Shown: piece by piece, positions 15,001 through 20,544 of the stretch
Numbering within the stretch: position 1 is the first letter of the stretch
Layout: each line of letters opens with the position of its first letter
Assembly: GCA_918797485.1 (NCBI GenBank)
Contig: CAKKNE010000001.1
Span: 1,550,001 to 1,614,000 of the forward strand
Direction of reading: 5' to 3'
Source of the DNA: Pelagomonas calceolata
Taxonomy: Eukaryota; Sar; Pelagophyceae; Pelagomonadales; Pelagomonadaceae
DNA length: 64,000 nucleotides
Translations under genes and position numbers: made by a program
Notes under the pieces: generated by a model
Seen by the model: the letters and a program-made list of their open reading frames with translations, nothing else
Database searches by the model: none
Told to the model about the DNA's origin: nothing

Positions 15001-16457
15001 TAGAGGCGCCTCCCCAACAAGGTGAAAAACCCCAGAAACGCGCGAGGGCCCCGTCGGTGACGGAGAACGTGCAAGACGCCGAGCCCGACGACGCGGGGTC
15101 GGCGAGGTGCGTCGTGTGTCGCGAGGGCTTCGCGTCGCGGCCGCGCGACGCTTTGGGGGCCTACATCTTCTCGAAGCTCGCGGCGGCGGACGTCGGGGGC
15201 GCGGACGGCTTTCAGTTGGTCGAGGGCGCGGCGGCCGCGGCGCAAGCGGCCTCGCGGCCGCGGCCGCCGCCCGCGGTATGTTCTTCCGTGGGTGCGATGC
15301 ATTGCATCCATGCGAACTGCCATCGCGACGCGACGCGCGCGGAACGGTCGTTGAGGTCTCCTCGGGCCGAGTGGGACGGCGCGGCCCTGCGGAACTCGAG
15401 GGTCCTATGCAACTCCATCCTGCCCGTGCGGCCGCCCCAGGCGACGGACGACTGGGCGTCGGCGCGCGCGGCCTACCACGCCGCGGTCGAGCGCCACTTC
15501 GGGCGCGTCGCGCAGCTCGGCGTCGCCGCGGCGCCGGCGTCGCAGCTCGCCGCGGCGGCCTCGACGTCGTCCTACGCGTCGCCGTCATCTCGGGCCCTGC
15601 GGTCGTCGCGTTTTCAGTTAGCCGCGCACGACGCGCGTTTACTACTCCTACGCTTGGCGCACAACGAGCCGCTCCACCAGGAGAGCGGCGGCGGTTCGAG
15701 ACGGTCGAACCTCGAACTCTGTCTCTACCTATTGCAAATGGCGGGCCACCAGCTTCAAGATAGAGACGCCGGCGGCGCGGCCGACGCGGCCCTCGCGCAG
15801 CGCGAGCGGCGCCACCTCGACGCCGTCGTCGCCGCTTCTCTAGATCGCGCCCAGGGCTCGGCGGACCAGCGCAAGCGGGCGGCCGAGGCCGCGCCGCACG
15901 CCGCCCTGCTATCACTCTTCTCGGCGTCGAACGACCGCTGGTCCGTGCAGCGCAAGCGGCGGGCCTGCGCCCGCGCGCTCAAGCGGTCCGTGGACCGCGC
16001 GAAGAGCCGGGCCGCAGCCTCGGCTGCCGCGCGGAGCCGGCGCGGCCGCGCGGGCTCGCAGGGCCAGCCCTCGCCGCCGAACAGCCCGCAGCGCCCGTCG
16101 TCGAACGCGGCGGCGCCGGCGCCGGCGCCCGCCGACGTCGAGGCCGCCACGGCCGCGCGCGCGGTGACCTACGCGCGCGCGACGCTCGCCTACGTGGCCC
16201 TCGTCGACAAGCTGCAGTCCGTGCTCGCGACGCCGCTCGTGCCGGCCGCGACCGTCATCACGCCTGCTGAAGGGCGCATCTCGCTGTTTAATGGAGACGA
16301 CGCGGGCATCGGCAGGTGCGCCGCGGAGTTGGCGAGCTTCTACGACGCGCAGCTCCGCGACGCCGAGGCGCCCCAGGACGTCCTGCGCGTCATGGACCTG
16401 GACGCGGACGCCCTCGATATTGACACGGAGACGCGGTCCATGGTCTTCGGATCTTAG
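1..16457 (+). CDS. UBR4: UBR4/BIG-type giant E3 ubiquitin ligase, 5' end outside window
   Basis: Very large N-degron-recognising ubiquitin ligase of the UBR4/BIG/Pushover family. The frame is open from base 3 with no stop or credible ATG, so the true start lies further left; about 5,485 codons are visible in one exon (human UBR4 has about 5,180 residues). A UBR box at 3939-4115 carries HWYNCATCG, the Cys/His ligands and FFCDCGARG and closely resembles UBR4. A region with beta-propeller character follows (about 4600-6700, inferred). A Cys-rich zinc module lies at 10236-10397 (CPRCG, CQHCGE, CRQCRHINYE, CVECGYC), as in UBR4. The C-terminal hemiRING lies at 15108-15430 (CVVCREGF, MHCIHANCH, WDGAALRNSRVLCNSILPV), followed by the helical end domain (SGGGSRRSNLEL). 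Long acidic Asp/Glu runs separate the domains. The absence of any intron over 16 kb is notable beside the introner-bearing neighbours. Confidence 0.95.
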   Translation, partial: LSSQRSEDDDAAPASRTRAQKAIEEEDQPQPLDKNAQLCAGAALELCVELCQQETTGVVCRDQASQRRANVALDVLEELCGGSSCASVDLAEDASSSRIPPFEDVLATTLHAAAARCADKLRRVAPSQSKEERRPSPVIIQLAAANLSRIEAPQKLLRCADTGLRIAGGHKPDDEMKDQDEDGDRNAAMAWASRLARVARLVEDERADELVSQAQRNNVEQACFDVAARLGAVAALSPVEASQVQSGGWREPRRRHAAKFTNEEECSEAVRCFADVSMIAQTAKPDNPQPHLVDAIGAAAVFRACGPLSSAIVEGTTTGEERLPCAVAAFALTAVAEASQHNCTGPLAQDALSTIDGCCACALAGAARSTDDDLATLGLKALASLLGPPSEKQETKKRRRAVEEDGPSAFRDVLTTDHALAVLYATAWDSSTDLPKDSTIARRRARGDRAWLAARSASRAVADSLTGESLDQARNAFVEHMSQDDAIDMGMPRKAFSVVYDLVLDRGEGCSQHLTKVASLLFGDDVEVCPLGYAPHGARFLVDALSSPRRDAFSTAVGEKLWEHITKLNDDDDLQTAARLLHVARASLEASPTSSSLLADRLRSEDDDADENQLYAALRGFTTTEPPKRMRRRRAPAAKKVTQQPAPLVEGKRITELRAAAVAILKSAREDAAQFAVDAAWRFLASLPECSAKDGLDGALAAARLAKLLDASESRLQPGDQVLTAARTKLRSSLNEAPSWASSAAVEALAFALRAAVVPSRGGRYRLEDGDSDVDDGSDSEGDDETSDEAARRARTAAFVEELVEALSTVVDAHDAEVLKSLEGEEPSKRRRKKADDDPAGDARLARCLLRAAGGESTGSTPHAQIFEPPFSKLARLGRALFGENGSSEDTSTVKPLVDRLARRSVDVKALGSELKGTRQTAVRKRCSTSVNSRVVAHALSQKPQTARVVSAVAAAARAVAVSARRQHLRSGMAQDTSCWINAAAALGALKTDAAYAFMRGLCANAQQQLARRPSDARAVDCKRRLGATCILFDNQAKNEAVWASARSAALDDLERWTSSPRAEHRQHVVSYVENTSDESVGAEKLLSWALKDDLSSQGGHLAIAARIVVTASQFPDATSGSVRLPTAKAISGAPPGALRASLVAAKHETASICELCASAACGDAKGVDGRYPAATGAASFVAGRGDEDAGWAPQKTAKKGNEVWASACRTAILRAIVDDGEVCELLELPARASRPCESLLVLCAVTNGGSAAADVAQRLVQSGKTLGSARALELAAALCAGFRRALGLRQEEQTLPVQEEEEEPQREVPTKCTFASTSGAFVEQHWYNCATCGLVGDKGACAACIRTCHAGHDISYARKSSFFCDCGARGSTTAADRAAQRERESFLGGEIPGGRRGASAAALLAAAPPCRCLDASERRFRPRAPTIERRPPKQDRARLLRRVENLAATTRQASLPASLAEAACAVATELARAAASSLAERPIRSRASSIVQKPRRVIEAQPSPGRGRTSKGSSESAAPTRSAPKVRRASCIHGLEVKVPGEQTTGPVARQTKALLQRHRLAPRLVSADRRGRVAIGCRRTVTIYVLENALRARRPQRTACVALTRANTPFDLVGLAFNPCCDRHVACWGLRDCCVVALDGGDQKKNDEPINVKVELALDALASDAAHVVKCLWVPASKCGLAVCTTLGVHIYDLSRDTATPTHAYVLAYDQHHLRDACLAPPRPEWGGARALYAVLDTGRVFAADVEPDDNELFGRKSTVQTAKEVYLDLHDALSLPPRLFAGAGAAHGLLYSSRAHALVIARDGCAACVIPLGDGVRDVRGGGHILPCTVPPPPRRPQVSRPPTGSAAADELLLAALNASQTQQKTAQQPFDAWLEWPGGECDDDADAVDVVCVARGVSTTPRTSGRGTERVVYVACSGLSEESTRMSVARECDCTEPGPAPPASTAAQRLAAATGGSTTPQHRRVLGVCAYMPPRATKLSGRQLMILFDDGTLQLFDRPDCEPADVSMEEDDDDEDEDEELVRRGPACVQFESLCVVPQPRVVFAGDLASSKPSTDLRRRLRASTDEYLVGKADGGSLLVSVDPSYLQERGSLRAVRLLVGSAASNHAPEELVVCGKVVPVRTNQRAWRDVFLDAADRRACRRLGGVPVSMLGARRAGNPPILDAVEVYVADEALRKRPKKKKVQTVIDVCRGLPLKRCLAAASRIAALVSYPSSSLERFPPLEAPFDDTYATVDMSDDPTELCKAALLVVERTCLTTKSDRSWCRAASTLVRVSAQFDATRSSAYIDQARLDRLVKATDGSQDDSRADAVARLALALHEREPSSFRKRLCPSDEDYGFPKIAAVARRGTEVQATTSRTIVSLACSELWSRGSNSATPTETAREGYLKLVSTLENGDTADSSMEALADEISKALIADPSSAASALRDENISSESKTEDTIQESKDDDQQTKASFFASCVLPLVLDRLKQHVVVASLAEGTMDSVGSPGNVARGLGCVLSIASKCYADPQLASAVSYVLCDWASDTLRYALCHDVLKCHAERRGRHSRSLQRDGVEWCCDEEESWFSRDETREDVVVLLLRTVERLCRGIPSVQRQQGQPLTRRDTMESQDGDDEDRVVETVTPVDACTRRCADDVELSCAPLSLHRGSSETACRAASRSARQAVAKQLDSQENGVSLRDALVAKSRRALATLRAESEASSSPQQPDDEENKPPLLNDHSDAESVDSDDDASEERPVVPCGLLDDDVAEEVVEDDQTVQSVDPCPWWVPLVAAPEIDRPRSAKLRRNHRAELASAFLAASLRCCASCGGALTSSERRFPPAFFAALCDAVGDRNLPKGARRAARRALRRLCGGSPREYRACRDSHLFARHFTRLRTALSTIRREGELEYVSAARLEHSLTRLLRVVRSRAHHWRTFCARPAIGSTQDDDDVVMIDQEDKEDDASLADASDGDEVSFERGHCGSTTLLELCEVLPASTARNAVLELLERCCRPVDNLRDDDLRLEDQRASAENASDQRTQSRPRRRFARFLGLGAPAQSVGSASRAAQGLVIDLGEEASEKLLAFASTIAVDGDSRGCRALGAQTLRHVWRALDRPAKTTVLAALASRAPRELRRSGGGELLAALRGALVEAIDDRDILPEATLDELCSTLQAGLRETRSQSDDDVRAVYQATDGLCRNAPRCFDDAEDDEEDTELLKAASEADATVRNEAGPVVDDFEGSTTDDADRVRYLSEGDVFTAKDVKDCVTVRDRSQSLLSDPEDPDSDSEKKKVPGKARPREKRKPLQSLEDLRKAARYTENTALSQLRTVRRITHLELRIREPRGRYVRRLKLHYAAREVDSLSDLSWPTHRRKWALAATVRLERGQTSARIPLPAPLVAANLLIEYDDFYPQRTTGPPQQRRTGSKTQPCLHCPRCGRAVTDAHGVCQHCGEVAFQCRQCRHINYERLDAFLCVECGYCAFGDFSYRLRSDPAPDALSIRSEEDLQRAVARLRDRADACADARRELRRLLPECARRARALALSRDDEHAVFSAWPRSSKTALDDTWCAVDVASFALMAHADARVLGTPRAAAQLAADLGSLLSAVAPSSQNVARLFGVDEEEEPVAVMPPLDLGPARASSSLASILASARDSGPEDARRLAAALEGVPRRRMRRRRLGPPPTLGGSSYAAALSAARRAVRAPPTALLRRPARRALAQAAAGLLGRYPRAAPPRANAAALFFRGETAARSIRLRRDPVPGEAHEEDDDDPMIEEDEDEEEMLQRALAASAPPPPEPHGDDSDPPGSSDDDEDDDLDAALDDDDPLAFELREDVDFGRERFDEDESREEEPVPEEQEDEEKPPVPDAKVLKAQKRQKREEVASQSLDRVYAAAAAADQIVRGGTQRKKRDRTGVPKSPPKPSSDSLRELVKSVHAEDLRKRSASDSEEEEDSTVKLGHAARSLLDLYEGECLPLAAELKSASKQAAQTVARVRAYRRRTHTHEDVSSEDEDDEASLKTAATAGRLAALAGALASSERGRKALDRKRVAQELLAVASSDHREASRAAAQALRSLASHSEHARSYLFEALRSAADDALTDPCQLGGRSRDAAPLGRALNSLRDHVAAPGTVLSAACLAFCLDVVPKAALSDDPQIAASILRPCLGVLCKVASSPDNENVIAWLQKESGRLPRESGPWRSLSRFSRPTDLRSAFDRWKGPPAKHWWLRAFTGSNEACRRQASLLLLAACGNEMETPGQTACVEFALEGFATACASNNGDVSQLVVVAKELITSVKRRAYIQKRGFGRCCARLARREASLLLARDARLLRDSRGGADGAAARAVGRESPALEALCVLASELAEHNDEDDAEGAAGRASRDALDVPLEACLALRALALLGCRATDQAADSLASAARVPLDCDCRGTIDKRRGDRLAFLAASCRVLRRRRDRRLGILTEDPPPPLDAKAIDNLLKDMASAATPKRQRQRVQLQLRRAPTQEEFFRGNLPRSTVDLDDVPTENSGEDAEPLMRDVRRKIARDLDMVDAAEMLELLVCDKIISLDLSVRQVYANVWQPGSKDARNRARRRRMGALAAALGDAGASLMAPGEEEDEDHDMEEEDEVYSEVGDEDEDEEDEDEDEPKRRRRVTPPMVVTYRLTGVDGEATEERYEQVEAQDDGRRRQDQSQAAVVIASSGGLEELVRCCSSRDAPELAGRALQLLALCADSGYASDLAKRGASGALLARLVAELRNKKTSQNTLVPRILSLLETLAPAAAAEDSQSETEEDSNEAGHLETLVEGLKDASVASALARTPALRKAVCRLLPALAYGRKDAADALASTVVQLFDSGVDKWAQESTNDPDSVAAACLREVVEGLGSGVGARALGDALERAGFAKKCSQALVKRLPTTSPKFAWASTGTESTEWTECAVKDERIIVALLKALKGCCASSERCAKTAIKDKAVESAHALELLLAPSLVCLAAEELVDACVAWPSGSKARSMREASRNARLDHASKKRDRILKRYGLEAPPQQGEKPQKRARAPSVTENVQDAEPDDAGSARCVVCREGFASRPRDALGAYIFSKLAAADVGGADGFQLVEGAAAAAQAASRPRPPPAVCSSVGAMHCIHANCHRDATRAERSLRSPRAEWDGAALRNSRVLCNSILPVRPPQATDDWASARAAYHAAVERHFGRVAQLGVAAAPASQLAAAASTSSYASPSSRALRSSRFQLAAHDARLLLLRLAHNEPLHQESGGGSRRSNLELCLYLLQMAGHQLQDRDAGGAADAALAQRERRHLDAVVAASLDRAQGSADQRKRAAEAAPHAALLSLFSASNDRWSVQRKRRACARALKRSVDRAKSRAAASAAARSRRGRAGSQGQPSPPNSPQRPSSNAAAPAPAPADVEAATAARAVTYARATLAYVALVDKLQSVLATPLVPAATVITPAEGRISLFNGDDAGIGRCAAELASFYDAQLRDAEAPQDVLRVMDLDADALDIDTETRSMVFGS

Positions 16458-16602
16458 AGCTTTGTGGCGGTCTGTCCCCTTGGGGCCGCTCCATAGCGCG
16501 TGTTGTGTGCCGGCGGGGCACCTCTCTTTAAGTACTAATGGTATAATTCCGGAGTATTTCGCTCTCTTATACGATGACAGTGCTTTATATACAAGACATT
16601 CT

Positions 16603-17737
16603 CTATAAACAGTAGTATTTGTGCAGTGCCACGTCCTCGCGGTACATGTCCCGAAGCCAGGCGGCGGTCTTGGCGGAGACGGTGGCCGTGGCATTGCGGC
16701 GTGGACGGCGCGTAGTGCGTAGGTTCGAGTGGCGATGCGATGCTCGCGCCCCGAGCTCCGCGGCGAGCGCGGGGAGATCGTGACGCAACGACTCCGTGCA
16801 GAGGACCCGGAGCCGAACCTCGCCCCGCCTGCAGGCGCACGCGGACCCTACGAGGTACGAGAGCTGCGGCGTAGCGAAGTATTGGTTCACGGCAGTGTTG
16901 AGCCTTCGGAATGAGCTCGCGAGCCCGTCCGGAAACGCGGGGCGTGGGCCGTCACCGAGGCGCTTTCTCCACTCGCGCAGGAGGTTCTCGAGCGTGTCGT
17001 AGCGAAAGTCGGGCCGGTAGCGCCAGCCGCTCTGGAAGCGGCGCACGGGGTCCCGGAGCCTGTGTGGAAATCAACCAGTGCGTCGGGTGCACCCGACATT
17101 TCTTCACTAAGTCATTTCTCGGCGATGACGCGGCCGTGCTGGCTCCGTCGAGCGGTGAGGAACCGGCATCGCCACACCATCGAGCAGGCGTCGCGTCGAT
17201 GGCGTGGAGGTCGACGCGGCGATTCAGCACGAACGCGCCGTAAAAGTTTGATTTCCACACAGCCCGGAGCGTGAGCAGGAAGACGTCGATTTTCTCCTGC
17301 GGTTCTCCGAACGTGTCCAAGGCCGTCGACCAGCGCTTCGTCGTCCTGAGGAGGTGATCCACCGTGATGCGGTGGTCGTGGTGGGATATCAAGCGGTGCG
17401 CCGTCGCCCTGGCGGTGATACGCGCACCGCCGCGCCGTACCGCCTCGCCGAGAAGCAGCCGGCGGCGAGGGAGTCGCGGGACCCCGGCGGGCCGAGCGCG
17501 TCTGTTTCCAACCACGCCGCGCCAGGCCTGCAGCGCGTCCGCGAGCGTCTGCGAGCCCGTGCCGGCGACGGCAAGGTTCGCCACGGCCGCACTGGGCTCG
17601 ATGCGCGAGGTTGCGTTGCATTGGATCGCGGCGCGCAGCAGCCTTTCGGCGTAGTCGGGTCTGCTGACAAGCCGCGACTCGTCGCAGCTTTTGGCGGCAA
17701 CTGCGACCGCGTGGAGGAGGATGAGGCAGCGACGCAT
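16603..17737 (-). CDS. Secreted/Golgi-type sulfotransferase (two exons split by an introner)
   Basis: Likely PAPS-dependent sulfotransferase of the secretory pathway. Exon 1 is 17271-17737 and exon 2 is 16603-17059, giving 307 residues after exact removal of the introner. The N-terminus is a signal peptide or anchor (MRRCLILLHAVAVAA). AVAGTGSQTLADAL fits the 5'-phosphosulfate loop, and LTLRDPVRRFQSGW fits the 3'-phosphate loop; the latter is rebuilt only when the element and one target copy are spliced out together (GC-AG intron 17060-17270, phase 2). The C-terminal part (TESLRHDLPALAAELG) has the usual helical tail. The acceptor carbohydrate or lipid cannot be told. The ATG lies two bases after the stop of an upstream small reading frame on the same strand. 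Confidence 0.75.
17060..17262. mobile_element. Introner element 1 (203 bp, young, full-length)
   Basis: Non-autonomous DNA element with terminal inverted repeats (CTGTGTGGAAATCAA at one end, its complement at the other) inserted in the sulfotransferase gene. Target duplication GCTCCGGG is identical on both sides (17052-17059 and 17263-17270). It lies antisense to the gene if the AACCAGTGCGTC end is called left. It shares nearly its whole length with the element at 32770-32952, so both look recent. The removed intron would begin with the GC of the first target copy and end with the CAG of the element. Confidence 0.92.
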
Positions 17738-17738
17738 A

Positions 17739-17885
17739 TTAGTACAGCAGGACCCTCTTCACGATCTCAGGGCGGCAATAGCCGTGCGCGCGCAGCAACT
17801 CCGGCACCAGTTCCTTGAGTTCGCGGCGCCAAGCCTGCAGTGATTTCAGCCTGCTTTTGACTCCCTTGCATGAGTGGCAGATTTT
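17739..17885 (-). other. Small open frame abutting the sulfotransferase start; possible terminal exon or uORF
   Basis: A 48-codon stretch with no ATG, opened by a stop and ending in TAA two bases before the sulfotransferase ATG. It reads KICHSCKGVKSRLKSL and later YCRPEIVKRVLLY; the CHSCK pair and basic helix look protein-like. It could be the last exon of an undetected upstream gene, a decayed gene fragment, or chance coding within the 5' leader. I could not find a convincing upstream exon: the preceding 150 bases are broken in this frame. Confidence 0.25.
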
Positions 17886-18025
17886 TCACGCGTACGTAGC
17901 CATTGCTCTCTGGACACCATACCTCTCGCAAGGCATGCGCGGCGCCTCTCTGCTGCACAGGCTTGCTGATGCTTCTGCAAGGAGCTGCGCTGAGGGCCCA
18001 GCTGTGGGTATTTTGGACGAGTTCG

Positions 18026-18035
18026 GCGCATGCGC
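18026..18035. promoter_or_regulatory. GCGCATGCGC palindrome (NRF1-like core)
   Basis: Perfect 10-bp palindrome, 30 bases before the CTAGC palindrome at 18066. The same pairing is seen at 30138-30175. In animals this sequence is the NRF1 core; whether any factor reads it here is unknown. Confidence 0.35.
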
Positions 18036-18065
18036 AGGGCTGCCCAGCGCGAGACTCAGGCTAGA

Positions 18066-18082
18066 GCTAGTGTAACGCTAGC
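18066..18082. promoter_or_regulatory. CTAGC-type dispersed palindrome, short form
   Basis: Outer arms GCTAG and CTAGC around TGTAACG. It belongs to the recurrent intergenic family seen at 27177, 30138, 40176, 42484, 44586, 45967, 57011 and 62703. It runs directly into GTGCGGAG, and the 13-mer CTAGCGTGCGGAG recurs at 62611-62623. Confidence 0.5.
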
Positions 18083-18476
18083 GTGCGGAGTCCTAAAAGT
18101 CGTCGCAGCGGCGTCGTCCGGCCGCAGAGGCCTCGCCTATCAGGTCTTTTTAATACAGATTACTATATACACTGGCGTGCAACAGGCTTGCTGTGCGATG
18201 GTGGAATTTGGGTGGGACGGGGCGCGCCGCGGGCGGGCGCACCGGGAGCCACCGGCAGTTTTCGATCGCCGGGGCCGGGACAAGGCAATGGGTGTTGGGT
18301 CAAGCGCGAGCTGGGACAAGGGCTGTTGCTGGTATGTGCAAGGTGCTCGCGGCAAGGGGGCGCGGCGCGGACCGGTCTTGGCGTCCGCGCGCGCCGGCAA
18401 TATAAACAGAGTGGGGTTCGATGAGAGTATGTACAGAACGAGAGAACAGCAGCAGGACGGACCGGGCCGTCGACGT

Positions 18477-20151
18477 CTAGGCCTCCGTGGCTTTTACGCC
18501 GTCGACCGAGGCCGCGACGACCTCGGACATGGCGCCGCCGTGCTTAGAATCATCCAAGCCGGCGTCCTCGATCTCCTGGGAGACGCGCAACAATCCCGTG
18601 GCCTTGAGCGTGCCGAAGAGCGCGCCCATCGTCGAGCCGACCCACGCGAGGATGACGAAGACGCAGGCGAAGGCCGCCGCGAAGGAGCCCGAGGCCTTGC
18701 CGCCGTAGAAGAGGCCGGCGCAGTCGTCCTTGCGGTCGCCGTAGTAGGAGACGCTGTAGTAGAACGGCGTCGCGAAGAGGCCGCACGCGATGACGCCCCA
18801 GGCGCCGCAGGCGCCGTGGACGGCGAAGGCGTCGACGGCGTCGTCGATGCCGGCCGCCTTGACGCCCTTGGACGCGCCGACGTAGACGAGGGAGCCGATG
18901 AGGCCGACGACGATCGCGCCGAAGGGCGACACGACGGCGCACGGCGACGTGATGGACACTAAACCGGCGAGGACGCCGTTGTAGACGTAGCCCGGGTCGA
19001 TGTACTGCTTCTCGACGAAGCCGATGGCCGCCGTGCCGAGGCAGCCCGCCGCCGCGCCGAGCGTCGTCGTCATGGCGACGTGCGCGGCCGACTGGGCGTA
19101 GCCGTCGATGTAGAGCGTCGAGACGCAGTTGAATCCGTACCACCCCATCCAGAGGATGAGGATGCCGAGGGCCTGGTAGACGGGCTGGCCCTCGGGCAGC
19201 GCGTCGGGGAAGCCCTTGCGCACGCCGATGCAGCCCGCCGCGATGATCGCGGCGACGCCGCCCGTCATGTGCACCGTGCCGGAGCCGGCGAAGTCGATGA
19301 CGCCGCAATCCCCAAAAAGGCGCGGGCCCGAGCGCCAGGCCGAGAACTTGCCCGCGCCCCACATCATGTGGACGACGGGCGGGTAGACGAAGCCCGTGAG
19401 GATGACCGAGTAGAGCGCGTAGGCGAGGAACGTGGCCCGCTCGGCGATGGCGCCGGAGACGATCGTGCAGCCGGCGCCGGCGAAGGTCCAGCCGAAGAAC
19501 CAGCCGGCCTTGGCGTAGGCCGACTTGTTCGCCGTGGAGACCGTGCGGAAGAAGCCGCCGGACCCCGCGAAGCCGTTCTCGCCCGTCGTCGTGAAGTCGT
19601 CGCCGTTGCCGCCGGCGAGCGACGAGCCGACGGCGTACCACATGATCGCCGCGATGCACGCGTCGAAGATGTTCTTCACCAGGATGTTCTTCGTGTTCTT
19701 CTTGTTGACCGAGCCGACCTCGAGCATGGCGAAGCCCGCCTGCATCCAGAAGACGAGGACGCCGCCGAAGATGAGCCAGAAGGCGTCGATGTCGCCCGTG
19801 TCGATGAGCTTGCGGTGCTGCGGCGGGGGGCGTGTCGTGAGGCGGGGGTCGTTTTCGTTTTGAGCGCGCGCGCGGATTTGTGGTCACGCGCGGACGCGGC
19901 GGCCGGCGGGGGCGGGAACGCGGCGGCCGGCGAGGGCGGGAGAGGGCCGCGCCGCCGCGCCGGCGGCGGCGCCGCGGGGGCGGGGCCGCCGCGGGGGTGG
20001 GGGCAGCCCGCCGCGCCCGCACCGCGCGCTGGCGAAAGGGGCAGCTGCCGGTGAAGCAGGGACGTACCTCGGTAAGCTGCCCGTTCATGGCGTCGATCTG
20101 CTCCTGGAGGCCGGCGATGGTCGCTTGGAGGCTCGCCATGGAGTCCGTCAT
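18477..20151 (-). CDS. AMT: AMT-family ammonium transporter
   Basis: Plasma-membrane type ammonium channel/transporter of the AMT/Mep/Rh family. Exon 1 is 20068-20151 and encodes 28 residues predicted to form a short amphipathic or coiled-coil head (MASLQATIAGLQEQIDAMNG). A GC-rich 250-base intron (19818-20067, GTACGT...CCGCAG, phase 0) precedes exon 2 (18477-19817), giving 474 residues. Seen in order: an N-terminal membrane segment with FWMQAGFAMLEVGSVNKKN, the conserved DFAGSGTVHMTGG with the first pore His, a GWYGFNCVSTL segment, and FAVHGACGAWGVI with the second pore His. The intron has no introner ends. Nitrogen uptake by this protein would feed the glutamate synthase small subunit encoded at 38-40 kb, though the genes are not linked in any obvious regulatory way. 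Confidence 0.95.
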
Positions 20152-20544
20152 TTTTGCTGGCTGCGTTTTGCGGTTTTTGCGCGCGTTAGATGGGAGAGCG
20201 TCACCGAATAGTAAAGTGTTTTTGCTGCCTCAACTTCACCGGGCCAGGTTTTGGCGGGAGAGCGCTTTGAAGTTCAAGTTTGGGTTTTTGGGGGCGCGGC
20301 CGAGGCTGCCCCCGACGTACTCCTCGAAGCGAGGCGTCCGAAACCCGCGCACTCTGGAGCACTTCTTGCGGCGGCATTCAGCCGCGGTGCTCGTCGCGGC
20401 CCAAGGCATACGCATCGCAAGAATCTCTGTAATTAGTCGTTTGACCGCGCGCACTGCTCTAGCGCTCATCCTGCTGCAGTCCAACACTCTGCAAAAAGGG
20501 CTGGGACTCTGGTGGCAGGCACCATCAAAAGGGCTGGGACAGCC
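20152..20544. other. Divergent intergenic region (AMT / sulfotransferase 2)
   Basis: 393 bases between two head-to-head starts, presumably a bidirectional promoter. Apart from the 14-bp direct repeat noted separately, I see no gene, CTAGC palindrome or clear TATA box. Confidence 0.5.
20494..20540 (+). repeat. Direct repeat of AAAAGGGCTGGGAC
   Basis: Two exact 14-bp copies at 20494-20507 and 20527-20540, 33 bases apart, ending four bases before the ATG of the second sulfotransferase. It may be a leader or promoter repeat; function unknown. Confidence 0.7.

Larger units (their letters stand above)
17886..18476. other. Intergenic region between the sulfotransferase and the ammonium transporter 3' end
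   Basis: No gene recognised over about 590 bases; the longer frames crossing it overlap the transporter in antisense and are arginine-rich shadows. It contains a GCGCATGCGC palindrome at 18026-18035 and a CTAGC palindrome at 18066-18082, described separately, then the transporter 3' flank. Confidence 0.6.

Noticed and set aside
18550-20151. 533-codon minus frame rich in Arg/His across the AMT gene
   Set aside because: It shares the true first exon, reads through the intron and then runs out of frame over the transporter.
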